64,000 nucleotides of DNA from Emydura subglobosa (GCA_007922225.1 ML680053.1:16065877-16129876); one strand, 5' to 3'; counted from the first letter of the stretch, positions 1 to 11,379 are shown. Made by a program: numbers and translations. The notes: a model not told the origin generated them from the letters alone.

Positions 1-2090
1 GACTGCTTAGTTCCTGCAACAGTCAAGTTAAAGGAAAATCACTGGCAGAGGTTAGAGGGGTTTAAAGATTCCAGTGTAAATATGCCCCTCTCTCATCCCC
101 TTACATACACCATTATAAAAAAAGCATGGACAGGGATTTTTAGTTTGGCACATGCTGGAGAAGCATCTATTTTAGGCATGAATTGTATGCTTAAAATGCA
201 GGCTGTTGTTAATTTAGCTAATTAAATGTTATAAATTAAATTGAAAATTCCTAAAGTTGTTGCAGCTGCACACAGGGTGGCAGTTCTTAAAGCACCAAAG
301 TCACTCTCAGTTACATCAGAGCGGTATCCCCTGAATATTGCTAACATACTAAAGGCATACCCACAAGTATGGGCCAAGAATAAATTTAATTGTGGCCAGG
401 TAAAAATGACTGTGTTCTTATTATAGGACCTAATCCACCACCCCAAAACCAGTACAAATTCTCCAAAAAAGGCTAAAAAATAATTGTTACCCACAATTAC
501 TGCTTTCTTACAGCGAAAAGTGTTAATAAAAACTAATAGCATAAACAACTCCCCCAAATGGCTAGTCCGTAAAATGGACAAAAAAAAAACCTTGGGAACC
601 ACGTCTTTTTTTAACATGTTCTAGTTACTAGCAAAATCTGGTTATCCACAACTGAAGGAAATAACTATCTAAAGCATCATACTTCAAAAATAATAATCCC
701 CAGCCACTTCCACAGTAGTAACAAATTTAGCAAATTAAACATGATCTTATTATATTTGTCTGGTGACATAACTGTTGTTTTTGCATGTTAGGAAAATACA
801 GTATGAAATACGTTAATCTTTGCAAATAAGGATCCAGCACAGATAGAGTATTATAAATATGCAGTGCATATTAGGGCTAGTATTGCTTAGATTGTTGTAA
901 ATGCTGTGAACAGGGAAAATGGAAGTCTATGTATGCTTTTCGTTTATGAAGATATGTTAACTAATCTTTGAACACCTCCACACATAAACTCTTTTTCCTT
1001 TTTCTGGATCAACATGATCTTGAAATAAATCCTTCTAAGCTCTTTGCGGCAGGGACTGTCATTTTCTGTATTTGCACAGTGCCTAGCATATATGGCTGGC
1101 ATCTAGATGCTACTGCTATCAAATAGTAAATAATAAGAATAGTTATTATGATTTTATGTATTATTTTTTATTATAATAAATATTTAGCTTCTCATCTAAA
1201 CTATGGATCAAATTCGTCCCTCATGTAACTCCACTGACTGCACTGGAGTTACGTGACAGATCCCATATATCTACTGGATATGAAAATATAATATCAGATT
1301 TGGAAACGTCACCTTTCCATAAAATAGCTCTCAGATTTACAAAGCACCAAAGCTATACACAGCACTTCGTTAAAAAGGGAAATTTCCAGGGCTGCTGGAA
1401 CAATTTGTATAGTGGGTGTGCCACTGCTGAGAGCCATTGAACCAAACTGTAAACCCTGTATATAATGGAAACCACTTCAAGTGGGTTTGAAGGAGTGATC
1501 TGAAGGAGGAGAGGGAAGATACTTGGAGCATGGAGGCTGTTCCAAATTCCTTTGAAGGAGAGAGACTAGTCAGAAGCATAAGGAACAAGTGAAGGTGTAT
1601 GAAGAAACGAAAGTCCTCCACCCTCACACTCAGTCTCTTTCCTGGGCCCTTTTCTTACTATGCTTATTGTGTCCTCTGTGCCCTCCCCATCCTGCCCGGT
1701 GTCTGCCCACTGGCCTCATAGTCTGTGTCCTCACACTCTGTTCCCTGCATGCTCTCCTCACTTCTAAGCTTGGAAACTTGACTTGGGCCTCTTTCCTGGC
1801 TCTCTTCCTGAATGTGCAGCCACTTATGCCTTATGCAGACAGTAGAAAGGAAGGAACATAGAAGAAGAAAGTTGGTTTCCTTATACTCCGCAGGATTCTG
1901 ACTGAACAAGGATGTTCATTGTCTTTATGCTGCCTTCAGCCACTCTGTGCCACATCAGTCAGCTGCTGCTGATAAATCAACCCAGAAAGGATGAGCAGCC
2001 AAGTGTGGAACATACCTTGGGGAGGGATGGGGCTAAGGGAATAAAATGTTTTATTAGCAAATGTTTAAGCACAAAACAATAAAGCGATAG
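1..2090. other. Spacer upstream of FUT4
   Basis: AT-rich intergenic DNA. Around 1025-1140 there is an L2-like LINE 3' tail (CTTTGCGGCAGGGACTGTC, then AGTGCCTAGC, then a TAATAA-rich end). Around 1215-1270 there is a copy of a short dispersed motif (TAACTCCACTGAC...GGAGTTACGTGA). At 2041-2056 the string AATAAAATGTTTTATT carries an AATAAA signal on each strand. Apart from the hydrophobic ORF at 222-617, I see no gene. Confidence 0.5.
222..617 (-). other. Unrecognised 131-codon ORF, hydrophobic
   Basis: An open frame starting with ATG and rich in hydrophobic stretches, which could form two or three membrane segments (for example around residues 20-35, 45-62 and 70-95). I do not recognise the family. 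No splice sites, CpG promoter or polyadenylation signal clearly frame it, and the surrounding DNA is AT-rich spacer, where an ORF of this length can arise by chance. It could be a fragment of a processed copy or of a transposable element. Its status as a gene is not supported. Confidence 0.15.
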
Positions 2091-2379
2091 TCAAGGTTCA
2101 AAAAGCACAGCAATACAGCATCCGGGGATGACACGCAGTGGGGAGGAATGGGGGCTGATCGAGGATGAGCTGGGGCCCGTGGGAGGGGCTGGGGGTGTGG
2201 GGCTTGAGGGTTGCAGGAGGGTGTGGGGGGGAACGCTATCCAGCGTGGAGGGAGCGTCTCTGGGAGGCATTGCCAGGGAAGGCGAGTGAGTCCATGCGTG
2301 GGGGTGGAGGTCTGGGGAGTACAGTGGCGTACATACTACAAGGGAAGGAGAAATGGGGGGGGGGGGGGAAATAAATGCT

Positions 2380-2735
2380 TGAGGGAGTGTTACCTTTACA
2401 GGCCTAAGAAACAACCTTGAGGGAAGGGAGAGGTAGGGAGGAGGGAAGACAGATACATGCAGGAGGGGAGTGGTACCTACACAGGGAGGGGTGTGTCCCT
2501 GACGGAGTGACTTGTGCCCTGGCCAGGGGTGAAAGTCCCTGAGGGTGGGGCTTGTGCCCTGCTGGGGGTGGCTGATGCTTGGCCAGGGGTGAGGGATGGT
2601 AGGTAGGTACCTGGGAGAGCACCATAGTGTCCCATGGTGAGGCCGGATCCCTGTGCCCTGGCTGGGGCTGAGAGGGTCCCTGGGGAGGGCTGATGCCCTG
2701 GCAGGGATGGTGCCTGCGGGATAACTAAGGCGCTG
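2380..2735 (+). repeat. G-rich degenerate tandem repeat upstream of FUT4
   Basis: The plus strand is strongly G-rich and repeats the phrase GCCCTGGC(C/T)(A/G)GGG followed by GTCCCTG(A/G)GG and GGGCT(T/G). GCCCT occurs at 2516 and 2556 and again at 2655 and 2695, giving a spacing of about 40 bp in both pairs, with a diverged copy near 2577. A run of 14 G lies just upstream at 2355-2368. The whole stretch precedes the FUT4 CpG island by a few tens of bases. Confidence 0.6.
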
Positions 2736-3640
2736 AGCCGGATGGGGTCGATTGTCCGGCTGGGCTGATAGCGCCGGCCCGGCAGAGGAGGAGACAGGGC
2801 AGCTGGCGGGGCGGGGCTCGGAGCCTCCCCCGGCGGCGGCGGGCGGATCCCAACTCCGGCGGGATCGGGTCGGGAAGGGACCGGGCGAGAGAGGCGGCGG
2901 CTGCTGCTGCATGCTCGCGGCGTCCCCGCCGGCCCCGGCTGCCGGGAGCAGCTGCGCCGGGTAGAGCAGAGGCAAGGCGGGCGGCTGCCTGCGATGGAGC
3001 CGGGCCCGGGCCGCGCTGGGCTCCCCGGCCGGAGCCGGAGCCGGAGCCGGAGTCTGCGCTGCTGGCGGCGGCTGCTGGCCGGGCTGAGCTGCACCGTGCT
3101 GGCCCTGTACGCCTGCCAGCAGGAGCTGCCGCTGCCGGAGGCGGGGCCCGGCCGGTCGCGGCCCCCGCCCGAGGTGACGGTGCTGCTGTGGTGGGAGCCC
3201 TTCGGCCGCCGCCGCCGCATGGCCGACTGCCAGCGGCGCTTCAACATCAGCGGCTGCCGCCCGATCGCCGACCGCAGCCGCTACCGGGAGGCGCAGGCTG
3301 TGCTCTTCCACTACCGGGACCTCCTCCTCCACGGCCCGGGCCAGCTGCCCGCCGGACCCCCGCCCAGGCCCCCGACCCAGCGCTGGGTGTGGATGAACTT
3401 CGAGTCCCCCTCGCACTCGCCCGGGCTCAGGGACCTGGCTGGCATCTTCAACTGGACCATGTCCTACCGGGTGGACTCGGACATCTTCGTGCCCTACGGA
3501 TACCTTCGGGCCAGCCGGGCGTCCCCGCCCGTCAGCCTGCCCCGCAAGACTAAGCTGGTGGCCTGGGTCATCAGCAACTGGAACGAGGAGCATGCCCGGG
3601 TGCGCTACTATCGCCAGCTGAAGAAGTACATCCCCATCGA
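2735..3640 (+). promoter_or_regulatory. CpG island, FUT4 promoter and 5' coding part
   Basis: CpG density rises sharply from about 2735 and stays high through the first half of the FUT4 reading frame (runs such as GGCGGCGGCGGGCGG at about 2830). No TATA box is visible at a suitable distance, as is usual for a CpG-island promoter. Boundaries are by eye. Confidence 0.6.
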
Positions 3641-4076
3641 TGTGTACGGGGCGCAAGGCCTGGAGCTGACGGAGGGCAGCGTGGTCAGGACCGTCTCCCA
3701 ATACAAGTTCTACCTGGCCTTCGAAAACTCCCAGCACACCGACTACATCACTGAGAAACTGTGGAGGAACGCCTTCAAATCCAGCGCCGTGCCCATCGTG
3801 CTAGGCCCTCCCAGGTCCAACTATGAGCTTTTTATCCCACCCAGTTCCTTCATCCACGTCGACGACTTCCCCAGTCCCAGGAAGTTAGCCATCTACCTGA
3901 AATTCCTCAACAAAAACAAACCCCACTACAGGCGGTACTTCGCCTGGAGGGAGAAATATGATGTTCATGTGACTTCGTTCTGGGATGAGCAATATTGCAG
4001 GGTTTGCGAGGTTGTCAGGACAGCTGGGGATCAACTCAAGACCATACAAAATCTGGCCAGCTGGTTTGAAAGCTGA
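2994..4076 (+). CDS. FUT4: Alpha-1,3-fucosyltransferase 4, single exon
   Basis: Golgi type II membrane enzyme that transfers fucose from GDP-fucose in alpha-1,3 linkage to GlcNAc of lactosamine chains, making Lewis x-type glycans. The protein has 360 residues: a short Arg/Ser-rich cytosolic tail (1-26), a signal anchor (about 27-41), a stem, then the catalytic domain. Visible motifs are WWEPFG (66-71), WVWMNFESPSHSPGL (131-145) and the family signature from YKFYLAFENS (237-246) through DYITEK (250-255) to VPIVLG (266-271). N-glycosylation sequons lie at N84 and N153. A CxxC pair is at 335-338. Arg108 sits where Arg marks alpha-1,3-only relatives and Trp marks Lewis-type alpha-1,3/1,4 enzymes. 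The frame is uninterrupted and intronless, as in other vertebrates, and most resembles FUT4 in its C-terminus (NLASWFE) and acceptor motif. The ATG chosen is the first in frame before the anchor; human FUT4 also has a longer N-terminal form. The neighbour PIWIL4 supports orthology. Confidence 0.95.
   Translation: MEPGPGRAGLPGRSRSRSRSLRCWRRLLAGLSCTVLALYACQQELPLPEAGPGRSRPPPEVTVLLWWEPFGRRRRMADCQRRFNISGCRPIADRSRYREAQAVLFHYRDLLLHGPGQLPAGPPPRPPTQRWVWMNFESPSHSPGLRDLAGIFNWTMSYRVDSDIFVPYGYLRASRASPPVSLPRKTKLVAWVISNWNEEHARVRYYRQLKKYIPIDVYGAQGLELTEGSVVRTVSQYKFYLAFENSQHTDYITEKLWRNAFKSSAVPIVLGPPRSNYELFIPPSSFIHVDDFPSPRKLAIYLKFLNKNKPHYRRYFAWREKYDVHVTSFWDEQYCRVCEVVRTAGDQLKTIQNLASWFES
3029..3054 (+). repeat. 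Hexanucleotide repeat inside FUT4 (CCGGAG units)
   Basis: About four copies of CCGGAG in a row encode alternating Arg-Ser at residues 13-20 of the cytosolic tail. The unit is a multiple of three, so length changes keep the frame. It is probably variable between individuals or species. Confidence 0.8.
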
Positions 4077-5370
4077 TAATGTTGGATGGGGAGTTTTCTT
4101 TGTTCACTTCTCCTGAGGATGCAGTACAATCAAACCAAAGCTTAAAAAGCACTGGATCTCATGGGGTCACACACCTGGGGGAAAAAAAAGAGATTTCAGA
4201 AGTGTGTCTGAGCTGTTGCATGACAGGAGAAATTAAAAATGTAGGTGGAATGGGCCATGAGCCCTATATTTTTGTTATGAACCTCTGCAGTTCCATCATT
4301 GGGCTATGACCGGCTGAGCCCTTTCTCTAGAACTTGATTATGTGGTCAAGAGCTGAAACCATAAATGCTGCACAGTTAGACACAAATAAATTATGCCAAA
4401 TTCTGTCACTCAGCCAATTTGATCAGCTATGACGGTTTCCAGGATTGTGATATTTCTGCTGCACAAGGGCAAATGTATTAACAATGATCATTGGGAAGAT
4501 GAAAACTCCTTTGCATATGAATTCTGAGCCTTGTGCATTTAATATAATAGTATAACAATACACAGACAATTTTTGGCAGTGTTTTAAATTGCTATAACCA
4601 AAAAATGAAAATGGAAAAATCCTTTACTGTGCATCTTAAAAAAACCCAGTGAGGAAGAAGTGTGTGGCTGTGAGTAGAACAAGCAGCTCTGATTGCCTCC
4701 ACTGCCTACTGAAACTAAGTGCACTCTTGCCCTGTAGGAAGGTGAAGAAGAGATTTTAGGGAAAGAAGAAGGAATGCAGAAAAAAGTAGGAGCACTTCTA
4801 TATTCACTTATTCAGGAATCAGAATGTATTTAAAAGAGTCTGCATCTTTTTCTCTGCAACAGTACTGCCACACAGAAAATGGCAGGGGTGGGTTCAGAAC
4901 AACGCAAATTTTATTACTACAGCTGAAACATTCATGAACATTTATGAAAAGGTTAATTTATTTTTATATTATTAGAAATTCTTATATAATGGTTAATCTG
5001 AGTTCGCAATATGAATTTTAAAGCAGTGTATCAGGTGATAATTCAGAATGCTGTTTTGTAATTTGTAAATGTAATTTCCTTTCTTATAGAAAAACATTAT
5101 GGAAAACTATGTCTAAACTATATTTTTAAAATGTTTGATGATACTAAGAAATAATGCAAATGGAGGAGGACAGAGTTCTATTATTTATTTAGATTATTTT
5201 GCTAATGCCTTTATTCCCCCTTTTTTGTTTGTTTGTTTGTTTGTTTAGATGAAATTAGGTCCCTAGGCTATAAACTTTCTTAGACAGTTCCTATTAGTGC
5301 AATGGGTTCCAACCCTTTCAGGAAACTATGCCAGTTTGCCAAACTAAGATTTTGGCATACCAGTCAGTAT
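4077..5370 (+). other. FUT4 3' untranslated region and flank
   Basis: The stop TGA at 4074 is followed by AT-rich non-coding sequence. A first AATAAA lies at 4385-4390 and could end a short transcript; the sequence stays AT-rich beyond it, so a longer 3' UTR is possible. A (TTTG)n tract of about five units occurs at 5223-5247. No further gene is visible. Confidence 0.4.
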
Positions 5371-6131
5371 TGTTGATACTGGACACTTAGTGATCAGTGT
5401 GAATAGCAGTGAGACACGGTATGCCCGATTTGCAGATCAATAAGGTTTAATGTGCAAGGTTTTCTATAAATATACTAGTTAAATAAAAAGCCTAAAATTA
5501 ACTACAATATATCATACTCACTAAGCCTAGAGAGCTAAGCAGTTACTCAGAAGGCTGTATACAGGAACATCTTTCTTCTGGGGCCCCGCCAGGGAGTCAG
5601 TGACCTCTGGTCTGACTGGCAGCACCTCCCGCAGAGTCAGGTATTGATGGAGCATGCCCCTTTGTCTAAGTGGTGACTTCTTATACATTTCCATAAACAG
5701 CTTTCACCTAATTACCTCTCTACTCATTATCATATATGCTAATTACCTACATTGGGTTTTCACCCTTAACTACGTTCCATTCTCACCATGATAATTGGAG
5801 TTGTCAAAACAACATCTGCTGATAGGAGGGGCAGTGAAAAGTATGCCCCTTGGCAATGAAACAGTGTACCCCCAGATGTTCAAGGATAACTTCTTGTTCT
5901 CATCACCATTATCTATGTGCAGTTGCAAGCATACATGCTGTGTATTTGTCTTGTTATGTGCCGTGGTGTGCAGAACAGAGACATCTATAAGGTTACAGAG
6001 TAGTCCTATTCATCTCTGCCAACTGGAAGATGTCATGCTACAGGGGTCAGGATAGCCAAGCAAGGAACTAAAGCTATGCTAGGCCCGTAGGACAGTGGTC
6101 AAGCAACTCAAATTGTACTGGGCCACCAACA
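5371..6131 (-). repeat. 3' LTR of the env-bearing retrovirus remnant
   Basis: About 761 bp, beginning TGTTGATAC on plus and ending CACCAACA, so that both ends read TGTTG on their own strand (TG...CA rule with a 5-bp inverted repeat). On the minus strand there is a TATAAG near 5683 and an ATTAAA polyadenylation-type signal near 5447-5452, in the order expected for U3-R. The end at 6131 abuts the polypurine tract, which fixes orientation. Confidence 0.8.
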
Positions 6132-6142
6132 TTCCCCTCCTT
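6132..6142 (-). other. Polypurine tract of the retrovirus remnant
   Basis: On the minus strand AAGGAGGGGAA directly precedes the LTR start TGTTGG, the standard position for the plus-strand primer. It is enclosed by a perfect 9-bp inverted repeat (GGCCACCAA at 6121-6129 and TTGGTGGCC at 6141-6149). Confidence 0.75.
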
Positions 6143-6280
6143 GGTGGCCGCCATAGCATAATAGGCCACTACGATGACTCCTTGATACACACCTCTGACT
6201 ATGACTCAAGACACCCCAGCCGGCGTCCGAACGATTAGTGTCTTCTCATCGGCACGATATATCGCAGAGCACAGCCTCAC

Positions 6281-8077
6281 TCATATACAGGGGTCTTTTA
6301 GTCCCTTGAATTGCTTTAGGGATCTTCTAGTCCACCAAAAGAATCCCACTGCAGCCATTATAGAAACTATCTGCAACACATACACGAGCACAATGGGATG
6401 CAATGCTAGATTTAAAATCCCAGTGGCAGTGGGGGACCATCCCAGTAGGGTTTCCCACCAACTGTGCTTTGTGGCAGCTTTTGCAGCATCTAGGACTTGG
6501 ATTACTTTAGTCCCATCATGTTTGACTATCAAATTTACAGTCTTCAATTGTTCCTGAATGTGTGTAAGCAGGGTTATCATGTTTGAATGTGTTAGCATGC
6601 GTTATACCAGATCAGTATTGACTCCCAATATCACGTTGAACATATTCTACAACATTAATATCTACTACTACTAACTGAAATATATTATTTAATACTTCAT
6701 AAACTACATCACACAATTCCAATATAGCAACATTGCAATAACATTTGTTTTGGGAAAAATTACTTTTTTTTTTTTTTATAAATTCCATTAATCACAACTT
6801 GGGTACATTGTGTGCGTACACAAACACACCTTGTCCAATGTATACAATGGTAGAATGAATGCTATTATTGGGTAACAAAGCATATTGACAATTCCATACA
6901 TCGAATTCATCTTTCTTACAAGGGTATGTAAATTGTGTAAGTGGTTCTTCACAAATATATCCCAATTCTGATCTCAACATGGCTTCACGTGTGCAGCTTT
7001 GTAAACTAACCGGTCGAGTTTCATTTCCTTCTTTCAATCCCCATGTCAGGTGGTCAATAGGCCATAACACTCCAGTTTTTACACTGAGGCCTAGGGGGAC
7101 TACTCTGTGTAAGTCTATGATGCGAGCAGCAGATATTGTTATTACATACGCTGTAATCACTTGAGCCTGGGCATCTACTGTGGAATTTAACAACTTCCAC
7201 CAATTACTTAAGGCCCTTTCTTGGGTGATGGCATCATCCCAAATTAATGTATTTCATCAGGTAGAACTCCACTAAGTCTTTATCAAATGATACTTTGGCC
7301 TTTTCCTTGAGCCCAAAGCTGTGCTTCTATGCAACCTAAAGCTTTGGAGGTAGCATTTATCATAATTTTTGTGAGGTTTAATAGGCATAGGCGTGCTTTT
7401 TCATTGTTCATTTCCTAGTGTACCAATATACCTCCAAGTAACTTCTCTCCATATCCCAAGGCTGAATGTGTGTGTACTATGGGATCTGATAGGGCTCCAA
7501 GGCTTCTGCCTAGGATACTTATTTGTCAAAACATCTTCATTAATTGCTTTCAGCACTCCTGCTGATGCTCCTATATCTACTAAAATATCTCCTCCAATGT
7601 CTCGCTTGGGACGTGCATGTGTGTTAGCGTTGTGTGTTACCCAGGTGTCCACCCAATGCAGCCATTCTCATACTAGGGGTGTTACAAATGGTGCACAATG
7701 GCGATGTAGGTAGGATATGTTCATATTTTGTAAGCCTACATGTAATTTCACAAGGTGTACCTTTGGGGTCTCCAGTACTTGGCTCTTATAATTTTCTTTT
7801 AACACCAAGTCTCCAACATTGTATTCTCTGGGCTTGGGAGCACAATGTACAACTACACTCAGATAGGTGTTTATATACTCACTACACTTGCAGAGGGATT
7901 CACTGAAACCCATTGTGGATAGTATACCTTCAGTTCAGTAACAGGTGTCTTTCCCTTTATTAGGTGGAATATCCCCATGTAGTAATAGCTAAAATCAGCT
8001 TTGTTGTAAATTACTTCAGACCGATTTTGATACCATAACAGTGTGTTGCTCTGTTCCTCTCTGTGTAAATAAATCAA
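6281..8077 (-). pseudogene. Degenerate retroviral env (surface and transmembrane parts)
   Basis: Open pieces on the minus strand lie at 8077-7871, 7913-7668, 7652-7401, 7193-6792 and 6598-6281, in different frames and separated by stops. The piece at 7652-7401 has a basic RPKR sequence followed by a Gly/Ala-containing hydrophobic stretch, as at a surface/transmembrane cleavage site. The piece at 6598-6281 has a long hydrophobic anchor followed by a short basic tail (WWTRRSLK), as at an env C-terminus. Between 6598 and 6792 the frame is lost and there is a T-rich run. The remnant cannot encode a functional envelope. It may belong to any of several reptile retrovirus groups. Confidence 0.6.
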
Positions 8078-8099
8078 ATCATCTGGGCCAGCTTCTTCT

Positions 8100-10955
8100 C
8101 AGGGGGTACTCATTTTGGTGACATTACTTGTGAGTTGCCCCTCAAAATTACAGAAAGCCATTATCTTAAGCTCCAAAGCATCTTCCCCCAGCCACATGGT
8201 AGTGGGCAGGGGTACCATCCCACAACATCTCCAACAAGTATCTTCCGCCTCCTATTTACTTGCTACCTCCATTGTCTGCACGTTCTCTAACCCACAAGAA
8301 CCTTGGGTGGCTCCACTCTGTGGTTTCAGGTGTCCAAGCTCTTTGCAGGTTAAAGTGCACACAACTGAATGGGAAGCAGACAGGGATTGCACACTGGAGT
8401 GCAGTACAGACAATTAGGGCCTCCTTCTGCAACCTATGGACTTCAATAGGAGTAGGATTGTGTCTAAAGGAAGGGAGGGAGAGACAACTGTACTAGTTCC
8501 AAAAGAATGAGGTACCAGTACAGGTAAGTTTACCAGTATTGGGGACCAGTGTTCAGAAGAGGATTGGACTTGATCTGAACAATAAATATGGTGAGTTGCT
8601 AGTTTTGAGATTCATTTGCTATCAGCAGACTATCATTTATTTTAAACCAGTGGTTCCCCATGGCTAGATAGGTGGTCAAGTGACAGTTTTGTACATTATA
8701 GAAAACGTGTTATAATAATAATTAATAAACTGTGGTCTATGAGCCACTTGCTGGTGGTCTAGAGAAAGCTGTCAGGTCACACTGTGTTGGTTCCCATCTG
8801 TATTACCGGTTGCTAAAGTTTCAGTAAAATGCAGCTAAAAGCACTTTAGATACTTTTCTGATTTTAATGTTGGCAACTGCCATAGTTGCCGCAGGGATAT
8901 TATATGATTCTGAATGGCAGGGAAGATGCTCTGCATAATTGGGAGGATCTGTGAGACTCTACTTGTTAGGAAGGAAAAAAGTTAGAGAACCCCAATTTAA
9001 AGTGATAATCTAAAGTTCTGATTTATCATTTATTGTGTAAACTGTCTATCTCCCTAGTGGCCGCTGAACCAGCAAAGTGATGTTTTAAGAATTACTTTAC
9101 TAAATTTTGTACAGAATTCTAAATATAATATTAACATTTAAGTAAAGTGTGTCAGGGAAAATAGAATTAGTCTTCCTTGGTTAATTTTTTTCCCGTTTAC
9201 TTCCTACTGGGTTTCCCTAAAAAAACAAAATTAGTCTATTCCTGAAGGTGGCTATATATCTTTTTATTAACTTTTAAAACTTTGCAATGTTTTCAGGAAA
9301 AGATATTAACACTACTTTTTTTGGTCTGTTTTGTTTTCATTTTTATTTTTTAAGAAAAAAAGTTCCTCACAAATTTCCACAGATGAAACTTTTATGAAAA
9401 CATTAGGAATTCCACCTGCACAGGGCTGCAGGATCAACCACAATAATTACCAGGAAACATTTACAAACTCCAGCTGATTATTTTTCCTCACATTTATTTA
9501 ATTTAATTAAGAAAAAAAACCTCTAAAAGTTAATGCTAATCATACAGTGGGTTAGATTTTCAAATATGAAAAACAGCTGACTGAAGTTTTTTTGAGTTTC
9601 AGCAGATAATGGCAATAAACTGTCATTTTCTTTCTGAAAATGATTCTTTAAGTGATGCTGTATTTGTATATCATCTACTAAATACTTTCAAGATCTGCAT
9701 GATGAAAATTGTAGACATTTTGGAAATATTAACAGTAGTTGTTTCAGAAGAAAAGTAGCCCTTTCCTGCTTCAGAGCTTCTGAGTGAGCACTACACCATC
9801 TTCCCCTAAGATTTATCTGGGGAAATTCAGACCTGGTATACAGAGGTTCAGCTCTGTTGCAGTCAGTGGTATTGCATCGTTATGCACCAGGTTAAAATTT
9901 GGCCCATCCAGTCTAGTGACTGACAGGAAGACATCCAAATATTAAGTGTAGTAATGTTATAAGCAAAGGCCTCAATCCTGTAATCCAATCTGTTAGTGTG
10001 GACCTCTGCAGAGCCCCATAAATAAGTTGCAAATAGGGGTTTGCATTAGCAGGTCTTGCTATAGGATATGAGATCAAAGCTCCCACAAGATGCTATAGGA
10101 AATGTACATAATTCATACACAAAAGTAATACTAATTCATTTTCCATTCTGAATGAAAAATATATTTGTACAGGTGTAACATTTTGTTGGAAAAGTTATTT
10201 CACATGCTAAAATACTGGGAAAAGGACTTGCCTTTTTATAATGAGCAGGATGAATATTACATCTTGATTATCTGGTTTAAATGGAATAGGAACGTATTTG
10301 CTCCTTTATTTTAAGGATAATGCTTATACTTGTATCTCAGGGAATTTTATATTATCAAATTTCTTAATCATATAAAATTGAGTAGTTTTATATTTGTAAT
10401 GATTCAGATTAACTGATAGTAAAGTTATTAAAAGGAAGTAGTAAAGAATGAGCCCATTTGATCATTCGTTGTCCTTGTGTGATCTGAGGGACAGCTTTGG
10501 AAAACTGAGTTACTGAAGGTGGTTTCTTTTCATGTTTGCTTTTCTGCCTTTTAATCAACACAAGTGGCTGAATGTTCTCACAGTAACCAGACTGTCTGAG
10601 GTTAGAAATGAAATCTTATTATTCCAGGAGAAAAATATTAGAAGGGATAATTTGTCCTAAGTTATTTTCAATGTGAAAAGGAACATTTGTTGAGCTTAGG
10701 CTTCTGCTGTAAATTAATCAAGGAAAAATGTCATTTGAATAGAAGTACTCCCTCTCTTGACTTTCACATTCACATTCAAAATAGCTTTGCCCTTGGACTC
10801 ATTTTTACCTCTAAATCACATTCTGAATTTCAAAATGGAACAAAGACATACACATTCAGCACACTATGCTATAATCAAGGAGGGACAACACCTTTTTAGC
10901 TGTGGCTTTTTTAATGCTTGTTCACAAAATATCTTTCTTGAATGAATACACAAGA
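8100..10955. other. Spacer, no gene seen
   Basis: AT-rich DNA with stops in all frames. 8100-8410 may still be part of the retroviral surface region but cannot be recognised. At 8413-8460 and 9965-10015 there are weak copies of the short dispersed family with the phrase ACTTCAATAGGAGTAGGATTG. Confidence 0.4.
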
Positions 10956-10958
10956 ACG

Positions 10959-11017
10959 GCTCAATCCTGCTGTCATTGAGGTTCTATTGACCTTAGTGGG
11001 AGCAGGATTGGGCCAAG
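10959..11017. repeat. Short palindromic repeat (CAATCCTGC family)
   Basis: GGCTCAATCCTGCT at the left and AGCAGGATTGGGCC at the right are near-perfect inverted copies around a core ATTGACCTTAGTGGG. Related copies or fragments occur near 8413-8460, 15355-15412, 16040-16125 and 53972-54045. This is a dispersed, probably old, short inverted-repeat family; class unassigned. Confidence 0.55.
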
Positions 11018-11379
11018 CAGTTACTCACCTTTCTTTTTTTATCTTTTAAGCTAAATTGTGAACATCAGGCTAAATTTCTGCTTTTATTTCCAATCAAGGG
11101 ATGTCTAGAGTTTTACAATTTCATTTTTATTCTCAAATGGTGCATGCTGTATCACTATTATACTCAACTTTTGTAAAGAGAACTTTTTGTTCTTGTTTTC
11201 CTTTCTCGGGAAGCAGGATTAGGCCTCTGATGTGTAACATGAGTAAAAAATTTCTTTCACTTGTTACACAGTAATACATCTGTTGAATAATTTGCATTTG
11301 TTCATATATAGGTTTTCTGATCTTGAGTCAATAATAGATTGCGCCTGATTATTTTAAAATTAATTTCCCCCTTACTCTC

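Larger units (their letters stand above)
5371..8100 (-). mobile_element. Endogenous retrovirus remnant: env plus 3' LTR, minus strand
   Basis: Reading on the minus strand, a broken envelope gene (about 8077 to 6281) is followed by a polypurine tract and one LTR. I see no gag, protease or polymerase, no primer-binding site and no 5' LTR, so the copy is truncated at its 5' side near 8100. Several stops and frame changes show it is long dead. The retroviral genus cannot be assigned from what remains. Confidence 0.75.

Noticed and set aside
2041..2090. Possible end of a minus- or plus-strand gene marked by AATAAA on both strands
   Set aside because: No coding exon with recognisable homology lies on either side within reach, and the string is a simple AT palindrome.
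2091..3737. 548-codon open frame on the minus strand across FUT4
   Set aside because: It is the antisense shadow of the GC-rich FUT4 coding region and the upstream G-rich repeat; the composition is dominated by Pro, Arg, Ala and His from base bias, with no recognisable domain.
6201..8496. Plus-strand open frames opposite the retroviral remnant
   Set aside because: They are antisense shadows of the env remnant and show no family features of their own.
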